Shown one piece after another: positions 1 to 10,280 of a stretch of DNA of 50,097 nt. Below the pieces are notes generated by a model, which searched no databases, was not told where the DNA came from, and was given only the letters and a program-made list of their open reading frames with translations. Both the position numbers and the translations under genes were made by a program. Positions within the stretch are counted from its first letter, which is position 1, and each line of letters opens with the position of its first letter. Origin of the DNA: Mycobacterium sp. IS-1264 (lineage in GTDB: Bacteria; Actinomycetota; Actinomycetes; Mycobacteriales; Mycobacteriaceae); contig NZ_MBES01000080.1 in the NCBI RefSeq assembly GCF_001954195.1, forward strand, positions 1 to 50,097. Reading direction: 5' to 3'.

Positions 1-2227
<2,227 letters not shown>

Positions 2228-2247
2228 CCGCGGTCAGGCGAGCCGGT

Positions 2248-2277
2248 TTGACCCTGTAGCCGCTGGTCACGTACCCT
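2248..2277 (+). promoter_or_regulatory. Putative SigA promoter of rplU-rpmA
   Basis: TTGACC (2248-2253), an 18-base spacer and TACCCT (2272-2277) match a mycobacterial -35 and TANNNT -10. The predicted start near 2284 leaves a leader of about 130 bases before rplU. Inferred from motif match only. Confidence 0.55.
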
Positions 2278-2285
2278 TGGACAGT

Positions 2286-2313
2286 TGTCGTCAGGCCTGC
2301 CGGGCCGACGACA
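2286..2313 (+). promoter_or_regulatory. Stem-loop at the 5' end of the rplU leader
   Basis: TGTCGTC (2286-2292) pairs with GACGACA (2307-2313). GGCC (2294-2297) pairs with GGCC (2303-2306) inside, with one bulged A. This gives an 11-bp stem. There is no T-run after it, so it is not a classical terminator of rne. If the promoter at 2248-2277 is right, the stem lies at the extreme 5' end of the rplU mRNA and may act in stability or ribosomal-protein feedback. That role is inference. Confidence 0.5.
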
Positions 2314-2415
2314 GCGGGAGAGATAAGGCCCGCGCCCTAGACTCCCGTGACCCAGACCCACCACGCGCACGCAACCGGTGACGCGTGCCCACGAGTAAAC
2401 AGAGGTGCACCCACG

Positions 2416-2727
2416 ATGGCGACCTACGCAATCGTCAAGACCGGCGGCAAGCAGTACAAGGTCGCCGTCGGAGACGTGGTCAAGGTCGAGAAGCTCGACT
2501 CCGAGCCGGGCGCCAAGGTGTCGCTGCCGGTCGCGCTCGTCGTCGACGGGGCCAAGGTCACCTCGGATGCCGCGGCGCTGGCCAAGGTCGCGGTGACCGG
2601 TGAGGTGCTCGAGCACACCAAGGGCCCCAAGATCCGCATCCACAAGTTCAAGAACAAGACCGGCTACCACAAGCGCCAGGGACACCGTCAGCAGCTGACG
2701 GTCCTGAAGGTCACCGGGATCAAGTAG
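2416..2727 (+). CDS. rplU: 50S ribosomal protein L21
   Basis: Large-subunit ribosomal protein that binds 23S rRNA. The 103-residue product begins MATYAIVKTGGKQYKV, the standard L21 N-terminus, and carries the family ending KNKTGYHKRQGHRQQLTVLKV. The ATG at 2416 is chosen because it gives exactly the family length; an in-frame GTG at 2347 would add 23 residues unrelated to L21. rpmA follows after 14 bases, the usual L21-L27 pair. A leader of about 130 bases with a strong stem-loop precedes it. Confidence 0.97.
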   Translation: MATYAIVKTGGKQYKVAVGDVVKVEKLDSEPGAKVSLPVALVVDGAKVTSDAAALAKVAVTGEVLEHTKGPKIRIHKFKNKTGYHKRQGHRQQLTVLKVTGIK

Positions 2728-2741
2728 CGGAGGCGACAGAT

Positions 2742-3008
2742 ATGGCACACAAGAAGGGCGCATCGAGCTCGCGCAACGGGCGCGATTCGGCCGCGCAGCG
2801 GCTGGGCGTCAAGCGGTTCGGTGGCCAGGTCGTCAAGGCCGGGGAGATCATCGTCCGCCAGCGCGGCACCAAGTTTCACCCCGGCAACAACGTGGGCCGC
2901 GGCGGTGACGACACGTTGTTTGCAACGGCGGCCGGTGCGGTCGTGTTCGGCGTCAAGCGTGGCCGCAAGACCGTCAACATCGTCGCCGCCGGGCAGACCA
3001 CCGACTGA
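2742..3008 (+). CDS. rpmA: 50S ribosomal protein L27
   Basis: Large-subunit ribosomal protein whose N-terminal tail reaches towards the peptidyl transferase centre. The 88-residue product starts MAHKKGASSSRNGRDSAAQ and contains the L27 core GGQVVKAGEIIVRQRGTKFHPG. There is no cleavable N-terminal extension of the kind seen in Firmicutes, so the mature start is encoded directly. It sits between rplU and obg, the arrangement widely kept in bacteria, and is very probably cotranscribed with both. Confidence 0.97.
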   Translation: MAHKKGASSSRNGRDSAAQRLGVKRFGGQVVKAGEIIVRQRGTKFHPGNNVGRGGDDTLFATAAGAVVFGVKRGRKTVNIVAAGQTTD

Positions 3009-3050
3009 GGTCGCTGCGCCCGTGCATGCGGGTAGCTGAGAGGACCCCCG

Positions 3051-4505
3051 ATGCCTCGGTTTGTCGATCGAGTCGTCATCCACGCGCGGGCGGGTTCCGG
3101 CGGTAACGGCTGCGCGTCGGTCCATCGCGAGAAATTCAAGCCGCTGGGCGGACCGGACGGCGGCAACGGCGGCCGCGGCGGCAGCATCATCCTGATCGTC
3201 GACCCGCAGGTGCATACGCTGCTGGACTTTCATTTCCATCCGCACGTCACCGCGCCGTCGGGCAAGCAGGGGATGGGCAACAATCGCGACGGCGCCGCCG
3301 GCGCGGACCTGGAAGTCAAGGTGCCCGACGGCACCATCGTGCTGGATGAAAACGGGCGGCTGCTCGCCGACCTGGTGGGGGCGGGCACCCGCTTCGAGGC
3401 TGCCGCCGGTGGTCGCGGCGGGCTGGGCAACGCCGCACTCGCCTCGCGGGCCCGCAAGGCCCCGGGCTTCGCGCTGCTCGGCGAGCCGGGCCAGGCTCGC
3501 GACCTCACCCTCGAACTCAAAACCGTCGCGGATGTCGGCCTGGTCGGATTCCCGTCCGCCGGGAAGTCCTCGCTGGTGTCGGTGATCTCGGCGGCGAAGC
3601 CCAAGGTGGCCGACTACCCGTTCACCACGCTGGTTCCCAACCTTGGCGTGGTCTCCGCCGGCGAGCACGCATTCACCGTGGCCGACGTGCCCGGCCTGAT
3701 ACCGGGCGCGTCGCAGGGCCGCGGCCTGGGCCTGGATTTCCTCCGGCACATCGAGCGCTGTGCCGTGCTGGTGCACGTCGTCGACTGCGCGACCGCGGAA
3801 CCCGGCCGCGACCCCGTCTCCGACATCGACGCGCTGGAGACCGAGCTCGCGGCGTATACGCCCACGCTGCAGGGGGATCCGGCGCTGGTCGACCTGGCCG
3901 AGCGGCCGCGAGCGGTGGTACTCAACAAGATTGACGTGCCGGAAGCGCGTGAGCTAGCCGAGTTCGTCCGCGACGACATCGCCGAGCGTGGCTGGCCGGT
4001 TTTCCTGGTATCAACGGCAACCCGGGAAGGGTTGCAGCCGTTGATCTTTGGGCTCTGGGCGATGATCTCGGAGTACAACGCATCGCGACCGGCGCCAGTG
4101 GTTCGGCGCCCGGTGATCCGGCCGGTGCCGGTGGACGACAGCGGCTTCACCGTCGAGCCCGACGGGCACGGCGGTTTCACCGTCACCGGCGCGCGCCCCG
4201 AGCGTTGGGTGGGCCAAACGAATTTCGACAACGACGAGGCAGTCGGCTATCTCGCGGACCGGCTGGCGCGCCTCGGTGTCGAGGAGGAGCTGCTGCGGCT
4301 GGGCGCGCAACCGGGATGCGCGGTGACCATCGGCGAGATGACGTTCGACTGGGAGCCGCAAACCCCCGCCGGCCACCAGGTCGCGCTGTCGGGCCGCGGC
4401 ACCGACGCGCGGCTGGAACGCACTGAGCGGGTCGGCGCCGCGGAGCGCAAGGCCGCCCGGCGTCAGCGGCGCGAGCACGGTCCCGAAACCGGTGGGGCCT
4501 CGTGA
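3051..4505 (+). CDS. obg: Obg/CgtA GTPase
   Basis: Ribosome-associated GTPase involved in 50S assembly and stress signalling. The 484-residue product has the glycine-rich Obg fold at about 1-158 (GGNGGRGGSI; GGRGGLGNAA), then a G domain with the P-loop GFPSAGKSS near residue 166, DVPGLI (G3) and NKID (G4), and the actinobacterial C-terminal OCT domain (about 365-435, ending TIGEMTFDWEP). The last 50 residues are charged and probably disordered. The ATG at 3051 is preceded by GAGAGGA. The stop overlaps the GTG of proB (GTGA), which implies translational coupling. Confidence 0.96.
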   Translation: MPRFVDRVVIHARAGSGGNGCASVHREKFKPLGGPDGGNGGRGGSIILIVDPQVHTLLDFHFHPHVTAPSGKQGMGNNRDGAAGADLEVKVPDGTIVLDENGRLLADLVGAGTRFEAAAGGRGGLGNAALASRARKAPGFALLGEPGQARDLTLELKTVADVGLVGFPSAGKSSLVSVISAAKPKVADYPFTTLVPNLGVVSAGEHAFTVADVPGLIPGASQGRGLGLDFLRHIERCAVLVHVVDCATAEPGRDPVSDIDALETELAAYTPTLQGDPALVDLAERPRAVVLNKIDVPEARELAEFVRDDIAERGWPVFLVSTATREGLQPLIFGLWAMISEYNASRPAPVVRRPVIRPVPVDDSGFTVEPDGHGGFTVTGARPERWVGQTNFDNDEAVGYLADRLARLGVEEELLRLGAQPGCAVTIGEMTFDWEPQTPAGHQVALSGRGTDARLERTERVGAAERKAARRQRREHGPETGGAS

Positions 4506-5605
4506 GCGCGCAGCGAGAAGCCATCCGGACCGCGCGCAGTCTGGTCGTCAAGGTAGGGACGAACGCCCTGACCACGCAAGAGGGGGTGTTCGACGCCGGG
4601 CGGTTGGCCGGACTGGCCGACGCGATAGAGGCGCGCATGAAAGCGGGCACCGACGTCGTCATCGTGTCCTCCGGCGCCATCGCCGCCGGCATCGATCCGC
4701 TCGGATTGGCCCGTCGCCCAAAGGATTTGGCGACCAAACAGGCGGCCGCCAGCGTCGGCCAGGTCGCGCTAGTGAATTCTTGGAGCGCGGCGTTCGCGCG
4801 CTATGGCCGCACGGTCGGGCAGGTGCTGCTGACCGCACACGATATTTCGCTGCGGGCCTCACACACCAACGCGCAGCGCACCCTGGATCGCTTGCGCGCG
4901 CTGCATGCGGTGGCGATCGTCAACGAAAACGACACGGTGGCCACCAACGAGATCCGGTTCGGCGACAACGATCGGCTCTCGGCGCTGGTGGCTCACCTGG
5001 TCGGCGCCGAGGCCTTGGTGTTGCTCTCCGACATCGACGGCCTCTACGACTCCGATCCCCGGAAGGTGCCGGCGGCGCGCTTCATTCCCGAGGTGGCGGG
5101 GGCGGCGGACCTGGACGGCGTGGTTGCCGGCCCGGGCAGCCACCTGGGCACCGGGGGGATGGCGTCGAAGGTGTCGTCGGCGCTGCTGGCCGCCGACGCC
5201 GGGGTTCCGGTGCTGCTGGCCGCCGCGACCGACGCCGCGACGGCGCTCACCGACGCCGCGACGGGAACCGTGTTCGCCGCGCGTCCCGCCCGGATGTCGG
5301 CCCGCCGATTCTGGGTGCGCTATGCCGCGGAATCGACCGGCACGCTCTCGCTCGACGAGGGGGCGGTGCGCGCGGTGGTGCACCAACGCCGTTCGCTGCT
5401 CGCCGCGGGCATCACCGCAGTGTCGGGCCGGTTCTACGCCGGAGATGTCGTCGAATTGCGCGGACCGGACACGACCGTGGTGGCACGCGGTGTGGTTGCC
5501 TACGACGCGGCCGAGCTGGCCACCATGATGGGCCGGTCCACGTCCGAGCTACCCGGCGAGCTGCGCCGTCCCGCGGTGCACGCCGACGATTTGGTGACCG
5601 TCTAG
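4502..5605 (+). CDS. proB: Glutamate 5-kinase
   Basis: Phosphorylates L-glutamate to gamma-glutamyl phosphate, the first step of proline synthesis. The 367-residue product has the amino-acid kinase fold with VVKVGTNALTT near the N-terminus, SSGAIAAGI, and the glutamate-binding stretch NENDTVATNEIRFGDND, followed by a PUA domain from about residue 280 (SLDEGAVRAVV... GVVAYDAAEL). The length fits PUA-containing enzymes. The GTG start overlaps the obg stop. Its pathway partner proA lies 15 kb away at 20960. The next gene, tetR, is convergent and only one base away. Confidence 0.95.
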   Translation: MSAQREAIRTARSLVVKVGTNALTTQEGVFDAGRLAGLADAIEARMKAGTDVVIVSSGAIAAGIDPLGLARRPKDLATKQAAASVGQVALVNSWSAAFARYGRTVGQVLLTAHDISLRASHTNAQRTLDRLRALHAVAIVNENDTVATNEIRFGDNDRLSALVAHLVGAEALVLLSDIDGLYDSDPRKVPAARFIPEVAGAADLDGVVAGPGSHLGTGGMASKVSSALLAADAGVPVLLAAATDAATALTDAATGTVFAARPARMSARRFWVRYAAESTGTLSLDEGAVRAVVHQRRSLLAAGITAVSGRFYAGDVVELRGPDTTVVARGVVAYDAAELATMMGRSTSELPGELRRPAVHADDLVTV

Positions 5606-5606
5606 C

Positions 5607-6257
5607 TCATTTTGCTGGCATGGGCTTGAGATACAGTGCGCCCCAAGCGATCTCGGCCAGTGTCTCTGCCAGCTCTGCGTCGTAGTCGCGCGGATTGACC
5701 GGAAGGTTCTGATGACACGCCCGCTCAACCATCCACACCAGTGCGCTAGCAGTGGTGGCGGCAGGTAGTTCGCGACGGATTGCGCCGTCGGCCTGGCCGT
5801 CTTCAATGACACGAGTCATGCGCGCGGTGATGGCGGTCAGCAGATCGCGGTACGTCTGCCCCGTTTCCGGGTCGTAGGCCGCCATCTCGTTGAGGGCAAC
5901 TAGCACCGCTTGGTGACGCCGATAGGTTTCGACGATGCCGGTCATCGCGGCGCGCACGGCGTCTGGATCGCGTCGCCGCGCAACCCCCCACCAGCGCTCG
6001 GCGCCGGCGACAAGATCACCGAATACCTGGACCGCGAGGCAGCGCAGCAGGTGGCCCTTGTCCTCGAAGTAGATGTAGAAGCTGGCCCGCGAAATGCCGG
6101 CCTCGGTGGACAGCCGGTCCACGCTGAGCTCGGTGAAACTGGCACCGTCGCGCATCAGCCGCTCGGTGGCATCCAGCAACCGGCGCTCCATCTGCTCGCG
6201 CCGCTGCTGGCGCGTCTGCTCGCGCCTGGCCTGCGGCTTCCGGGTGACCGACGGCAT
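5607..6257 (-). CDS. TetR-family transcriptional regulator
   Basis: DNA-binding regulator of 216 residues. A basic Arg/Gln-rich tail (1-25) precedes the TetR helix-turn-helix at about 41-72 (LSTEAGISRASFYIYFEDKG). The C-terminal half (YRRHQAVLVALNEMAAYDPE and onward) is the divergent ligand-binding/dimer domain typical of mycobacterial regulators. It is divergent from the P450 gene, and a perfect palindrome lies in the shared intergenic region, so it probably represses itself and the P450. The ATG at 6257 is preceded by TATGCT with a six-base gap, suggesting a leaderless mRNA. The ligand cannot be told from sequence. Confidence 0.93.
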   Translation of the reverse strand: MPSVTRKPQARREQTRQQRREQMERRLLDATERLMRDGASFTELSVDRLSTEAGISRASFYIYFEDKGHLLRCLAVQVFGDLVAGAERWWGVARRRDPDAVRAAMTGIVETYRRHQAVLVALNEMAAYDPETGQTYRDLLTAITARMTRVIEDGQADGAIRRELPAATTASALVWMVERACHQNLPVNPRDYDAELAETLAEIAWGALYLKPMPAK

Positions 6258-6263
6258 TTTCCG

Positions 6264-6269
6264 AGCATA
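6264..6269 (-). promoter_or_regulatory. -10 element of tetR (leaderless)
   Basis: On the reverse strand TATGCT is followed by six bases and the ATG at 6257, so transcription would begin at or next to the start codon. No ribosome binding site is present. Motif-based inference. Confidence 0.5.
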
Positions 6270-6286
6270 ACCGACAGTTCAACATA

Positions 6287-6316
6287 TTGACTAGACAGAG
6301 TGTCTAGGCATATCGT
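6287..6316 (+). promoter_or_regulatory. P450 promoter with embedded TetR-type operator
   Basis: The perfect inverted repeat CTAGACA-GAG-TGTCTAG (6291-6307) lies between the divergent tetR and P450 genes. It overlaps TTGACT (6287-6292) and most of the 18-base spacer before TATCGT (6311-6316), which matches a promoter for the P450. A bound dimer would block RNA polymerase there, and also abut the -35 region of tetR. The site is seen directly; its use by the adjacent TetR is inference. Confidence 0.65.
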
Positions 6317-6349
6317 CGGTGAACGGCTTTCGGTTCGTTGGAGGATCCC

Positions 6350-7609
6350 ATGACGGCTACGCCCGCCACTGCCCGCGCCTACGACACCATCGATTTGTCC
6401 TCGCGCGCGTTTTGGTCCACCACCGCGGCGGACCGGGAGCGTGCGTTCGCCGTGCTGCGGGCCGAGCGCCCGGTGAGCTGGCATCCGCCGGTAGAGGACG
6501 CCCTGATGCCCGATCCCGACGATCCCGGCTATTGGGCCGTCACCAGACGGACGGACATCGTCGCGGTCAGCCGCAACAATGAGGTGTTTCTGTCCGGCCA
6601 GGGCGTGATGTTCGAGAGCATCCCGGTCGAGCTGCTCGAAGCGTCGCAGTCGTTCCTTGCGATGGATCCGCCACGGCATACCAAGCTGCGCAAGCTTGTC
6701 GGCGCCGCGTTCACCCCGCGCCAAGTGCGCCGCATCGAGGATTCGATCCAGGCGAACGCCAAGACCATCGTCGACGAGCTGCGGGCGGCCGGCAGCGGCG
6801 CGGATTTCGTCGACCTCTGCGCCAAGGAACTGCCCATTCGCACGCTGTCGGACATGGTCGGGATCCCGGAATCCGAGCGTGAGCACATGGCGCGCGCCAC
6901 CGATGCCATGGTGTCGTGGGCCGACCCGGACTTCCTCGACGGCCGCAACCCGATGGAGGTGCTGTTCGAGAACCAGATCTACGTGCATCAGGTGGCCGGC
7001 GCGCTCGCCGCGGAGCGCCGCGCTCACCCGGGCGACGATCTGATCAGCGGCCTGGTGAACGCCGAGGTGGACGGCGACCGGCTGTCCGATGCCGACGTGG
7101 CCGCATTCTTCGTGCTGCTTTCCGTGGCGGCCAACGACACAACCCGCCAGACCACGAGTCATGCGATGAAGGCGCTCACCGACTTCGGAGACCAAAGGGC
7201 ATGGCTGCTCGAGGATTTCGACAACAGGATCGGCACCGCGGTCGAGGAATTCGTCCGCTGGGCCTCGCCGGTGATGACCTTCCGCCGCACGGCCGCAACG
7301 GATTTCGAGCTGGGCGGCCAGTCCATCCTGGCGGGGGAGAAGGTGGTCATGTTCTATTCGTCCGGCAACTGGGACACCGAGGTCTTCGACCATCCGGAGC
7401 GGTTGGACTTGAGCCGCAGCCCCAACCCGCACGTCGGCTTTGGCGGCGGCGGACTGCACTTTTGCCTCGGGGCTCACGTGGCCCGTGCGCAGCTGCGCGC
7501 CATCTTCGGCGAGCTGCTCCGGCAGCTGCCGGACATCCAGGCGGGCGATCCGACCTACGTGGCGGGCAATTTCATCCACGCCGTGCGCAGCATGCCCTGC
7601 ACCTTCTGA
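6350..7609 (+). CDS. Cytochrome P450
   Basis: Soluble haem monooxygenase of 419 residues, the usual length for bacterial class I P450s. Visible: the I-helix oxygen-binding motif VAANDTTRQT (about 258), the ExxR pair in EEFVRWASP (about 298), and the haem loop FGGGGLHFCLGAHVAR with Cys near 372. ANDTT rather than the commoner AGxDTT is seen in mycobacterial steroid/fatty-acyl P450s. The ATG at 6350 has GGAGG five bases upstream; the in-frame TTG at 6338 lies before that site and is rejected. No ferredoxin or reductase gene is adjacent. Substrate unknown. Probably controlled by the divergent TetR. Confidence 0.95.
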   Translation: MTATPATARAYDTIDLSSRAFWSTTAADRERAFAVLRAERPVSWHPPVEDALMPDPDDPGYWAVTRRTDIVAVSRNNEVFLSGQGVMFESIPVELLEASQSFLAMDPPRHTKLRKLVGAAFTPRQVRRIEDSIQANAKTIVDELRAAGSGADFVDLCAKELPIRTLSDMVGIPESEREHMARATDAMVSWADPDFLDGRNPMEVLFENQIYVHQVAGALAAERRAHPGDDLISGLVNAEVDGDRLSDADVAAFFVLLSVAANDTTRQTTSHAMKALTDFGDQRAWLLEDFDNRIGTAVEEFVRWASPVMTFRRTAATDFELGGQSILAGEKVVMFYSSGNWDTEVFDHPERLDLSRSPNPHVGFGGGGLHFCLGAHVARAQLRAIFGELLRQLPDIQAGDPTYVAGNFIHAVRSMPCTF

Positions 7610-7637
7610 TTGTTTGCAAGAGTTCGTCGAGGCCCCA

Positions 7638-7700
7638 CGCCGAGCCTGTAAATCTGCAGACCCTCACTCGAACTTCTTCTGCAGATTTACAGGCTCGGCG
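7638..7700. repeat. Perfect 23-bp inverted repeat, possible bidirectional terminator
   Basis: Arms 7638-7660 and 7678-7700 are exact reverse complements (each contains TGTAAATCTGCAGA or its complement) around a 17-base loop. It sits between the convergent P450 and sirtuin genes. The right arm includes the last four codons and the stop of the sirtuin. It could terminate both transcripts or be a small mobile inverted repeat. The arms are richer in A+T than the surroundings. Confidence 0.8.
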
Positions 7701-8541
7701 CTAACAGCGTCCCTCCCAGTTCCCGCCCTAGTTCGGAGGCCAACAGCGTCAGCAGTTCCGAGCACCCGCCGTCGACCTTGACGGTGGCTAGGTCGTCGCC
7801 GCGGGTGGGGCCGCGGTTGACGATCGCGATCGGTATGCCCAGTGTGTCGGCGTGACGCACGAACCGGTAGCCGGAGAACACCGTCAGCGACGAGCCCGCG
7901 ACCAGCAGCGCCTCGGCATGATCGACCACTGAGTAAGCTTGGGCCACAGTATCTTTGGGCACGCTCTCGCCAAAGTAGACGATGTCGGGCTTGAGCATGC
8001 CGGCGCAGCGCGGGCAGTCGAGGTAGCGAAACGACGCGGTATCGGCGACAACAGCGTCGGCGTCGGGCGCCACCGCCAACCCGCCGATGGCTTCGGCGCG
8101 CTCGATGAATCCGGGGTTGAGCGCCTCGAGTCGTTCGGCTAGCGCGGCACGGCTCATGGTGTAGCCGCAGCTCAGGCAGATCACCTGGGCGTAGGTGCCG
8201 TGCAAGTTGACCACGTTCGCGCTGCCGGCCTTGGTGTGCAGCAGGTCGACGTTCTGGGTGATGATTCCGGTCACCACGCCGGCGCGCTCCAGCGCGCCCA
8301 ACGCACGGTGCCCGGCGTTGGGCTGCGTGTCATCCATGTGCCGCCAGCCGACATGGTTGCGCGCCCAGTATCGCTGCCGGAACACCGGATCCGACGTGAA
8401 CTGGCCGATGGTCATGGGGTTGCTGGGCGGCGAATCGGGGCCACGATAGTCGGGAATGCCCGAGTCGGTGGAAATCCCCGCGCCCGTGAGCACCGCGACC
8501 CGGCGCCCCGCCAACAGCGCGACCAACTCCGGAGCGTCCAC
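7687..8541 (-). CDS. Sir2-family NAD-dependent protein deacylase
   Basis: Removes acyl groups from lysine using NAD, giving nicotinamide and O-acyl-ADP-ribose. The 284-residue product shows GAGIS (20-24), TQNVD (95-99), the catalytic His in NLHG (H114), a zinc site of C122/C125 and C176/C179, GSS (217-219) and the ribose-contacting VN (241-242). The long insert between the Cys pairs and overall length resemble class II (SIRT4-like) sirtuins. The GTG start at 8541 follows TAGCCT and a six-base gap, so the mRNA is probably leaderless. The C-terminal residues APSL are encoded inside the inverted repeat at 7638-7700. I do not associate this gene with this place in M. tuberculosis. Confidence 0.94.
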   Translation of the reverse strand: MDAPELVALLAGRRVAVLTGAGISTDSGIPDYRGPDSPPSNPMTIGQFTSDPVFRQRYWARNHVGWRHMDDTQPNAGHRALGALERAGVVTGIITQNVDLLHTKAGSANVVNLHGTYAQVICLSCGYTMSRAALAERLEALNPGFIERAEAIGGLAVAPDADAVVADTASFRYLDCPRCAGMLKPDIVYFGESVPKDTVAQAYSVVDHAEALLVAGSSLTVFSGYRFVRHADTLGIPIAIVNRGPTRGDDLATVKVDGGCSELLTLLASELGRELGGTLLAPSL

Positions 8542-8547
8542 GGCTCA

Positions 8548-8553
8548 AGGCTA
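8548..8553 (-). promoter_or_regulatory. -10 element of the sirtuin gene (leaderless)
   Basis: Reverse-strand TAGCCT, then six bases, then the GTG start at 8541. No Shine-Dalgarno is present. The region where a -35 would fall merges with the 61-bp repeat element at 8574. Confidence 0.5.
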
Positions 8554-8573
8554 GCCACTGCTGCGATGCCTGC

Positions 8574-8634
8574 GCGAGCGCGCTTGTCTGCACACCGACA
8601 CACCGCCAGTGCCGGCATTCTGCGCACGCTCGCC
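8574..8634 (+). repeat. 61-bp dispersed stem-loop element, copy A
   Basis: This stretch aligns without gaps to 45266-45326, identical at 48 of 61 positions by hand count. Its ends (GCGAGCGCGC and GCGCACGCTCGC) are imperfect inverted repeats, and inside them TTGTC and GACAC flank an eight-base loop. It lies in the divergent gap between the sirtuin and the monooxygenase, 32 bases upstream of the sirtuin start. Confidence 0.75.
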
Positions 8635-8696
8635 CCGGTGCGTTAGCCGAGACGGGATGATGGCGTCGATACTGACCTCGGCTTATGGTGGGTGAC

Positions 8697-10202
8697 ATGG
8701 CTCCGAATGTCGCCGAGTACTTCGACGTGCTGATCATCGGCGCCGGATTCTCGGGCATCGGTGCTGCCCACCGCATACACGAGCGCAATCCGCAGCTGAG
8801 TTATGCGGTACTCGAACGGCGTGCGCGAGTCGGCGGAACGTGGGACCTGTTCCGCTATCCGGGCGTGCGTTCCGACAGCGATATCTACACGCTCTGCTTT
8901 CCGTGGGAGCCCTGGACGCGGCCCGAGATGATCGTCGACGGTGACAACATCTGGGAGTATCTGGACGAGACGGCGCGCAAGCATCACATCGACGAGCACA
9001 TCCGATTCGACACCTACGTGCGTTCGGCGGACTGGAGCTCCGACACCGACACCTGGACGGTGCAGACCGGGCGGGACGGCGCCGAAAAGACGTACCGATG
9101 CCGATTCCTGTTCTTCGGGACGGGCTATTACGACTATGACAATCCGTACAACCCGACGTTCCCAGGTATTGCGGATTTCGCCGGAGAGGTGATCCACCCG
9201 CAACACTGGCCAGAGTCATTCGAGTATGCCGGCAAGCGGATCGTGGTCATCGGCAGCGGTGCCACGGCGGTCAGTCTGATCCCGTCGTTAGCCGAAAAAG
9301 CGGCGCACGTCACGATGCTGCAACGCACGCCGTCCTACATGATCTCCGCGGTGAAAAAGGAGCCGACGGCGATTGCGCTGCGAAAAGCGTTGCCGCTGCG
9401 GGTCGCTCACTGGATCGTTCGGTGGCGCAACGCATTCGTCGCTCAGCTGATGTGGGTTGTCGCGCGCAAGACGCCAGAATTCAGCAAGCGGGCGCTGCGC
9501 CGCATCGCGGAACGCAATCTGCCCGAAGGCTATCCGATCGACACCCACTTCACGCCGCCGTACGACCCGTGGGATCAGCGCTTGTGCTTCATCGTGGAGG
9601 GTGACCTGTACAAGGCGATCAGTGACGGCAAGGTCGAGGTGGTGACCGACCACATCGATCACTTCGACGCCACCGGCATCGCGCTGAAGTCGGGGCGGCG
9701 CATCGAAGCCGACATCGTTATCACGGCGACCGGGCTGCGGTTGCAGGCGCTGGGCGGCGTCACCGTCAGCATCGACGGCCAGCAGATCGATCCCCACGAG
9801 CACTTCCTGTACAGGCGACACATGCTCGAAGATGTTCCGAACATGGCCTGGAGCTTCGGCTACATCAACGCGTCCTGGACATTGGGCGCCGACCTGACTG
9901 CACGGTCCGTCGCAAAACTATTGGAGTACATGAACTCTCGCGGCTACACCCACGCATATCCGCATCTGGGCGAAACGGAGATGCCTGAGCAGCCGACGTT
10001 CCATCTGGAATCGGGTTACGTGAAGCGTGGTCGACATGTGCACCCGAAATCCGGCACGCGTCGACCGTGGAAGGTGAGCCATAACTTTTTGAGTGACGTG
10101 CTCAGCAGGCGCTTCGAGCGCATCGAGGACTCAATGGTCTTCGGCCGTGCCCAGGCCGAACGCCGGGAGCCGCTCAGCGCGCCGCGCTCGGCCAGTGGAT
10201 GA
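8697..10202 (+). CDS. FAD-dependent Baeyer-Villiger-type monooxygenase (EthA/MymA-like)
   Basis: Flavoprotein using NADPH and O2 to oxygenate ketones or sulfur/nitrogen groups. The 501-residue product has the FAD dinucleotide-binding motif GAGFSGIG (15-22), GGTWDLFRYPGVRSDSD, the Baeyer-Villiger fingerprint FAGEVIHPQHWP (about 161-172), the second Rossmann motif IGSGATA (about 184-190) and ITATGL. These passages closely match, from memory, EthA (Rv3854c) and MymA (Rv3083). The ATG at 8697 is preferred; an in-frame ATG at 8685 would add four residues. No EthR-like regulator is adjacent. Substrate unknown. Confidence 0.93.
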   Translation: MAPNVAEYFDVLIIGAGFSGIGAAHRIHERNPQLSYAVLERRARVGGTWDLFRYPGVRSDSDIYTLCFPWEPWTRPEMIVDGDNIWEYLDETARKHHIDEHIRFDTYVRSADWSSDTDTWTVQTGRDGAEKTYRCRFLFFGTGYYDYDNPYNPTFPGIADFAGEVIHPQHWPESFEYAGKRIVVIGSGATAVSLIPSLAEKAAHVTMLQRTPSYMISAVKKEPTAIALRKALPLRVAHWIVRWRNAFVAQLMWVVARKTPEFSKRALRRIAERNLPEGYPIDTHFTPPYDPWDQRLCFIVEGDLYKAISDGKVEVVTDHIDHFDATGIALKSGRRIEADIVITATGLRLQALGGVTVSIDGQQIDPHEHFLYRRHMLEDVPNMAWSFGYINASWTLGADLTARSVAKLLEYMNSRGYTHAYPHLGETEMPEQPTFHLESGYVKRGRHVHPKSGTRRPWKVSHNFLSDVLSRRFERIEDSMVFGRAQAERREPLSAPRSASG

Positions 10203-10235
10203 GTCTCGACGGGCGATAGGCCATCGCGGCGGCGG

Positions 10236-10249
10236 GCTCAGGGCTGAGC
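10236..10249 (+). terminator. Possible terminator hairpin after the monooxygenase
   Basis: GCTCA-GGGC-TGAGC forms a five-bp stem with a four-base loop 34 bases after the monooxygenase stop, followed by TTCTC rather than a clear T-run. Weak by itself. Confidence 0.35.
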
Positions 10250-10280
10250 TTCTCGGCGATTCTGCGAGGGTGGCGGTTAT

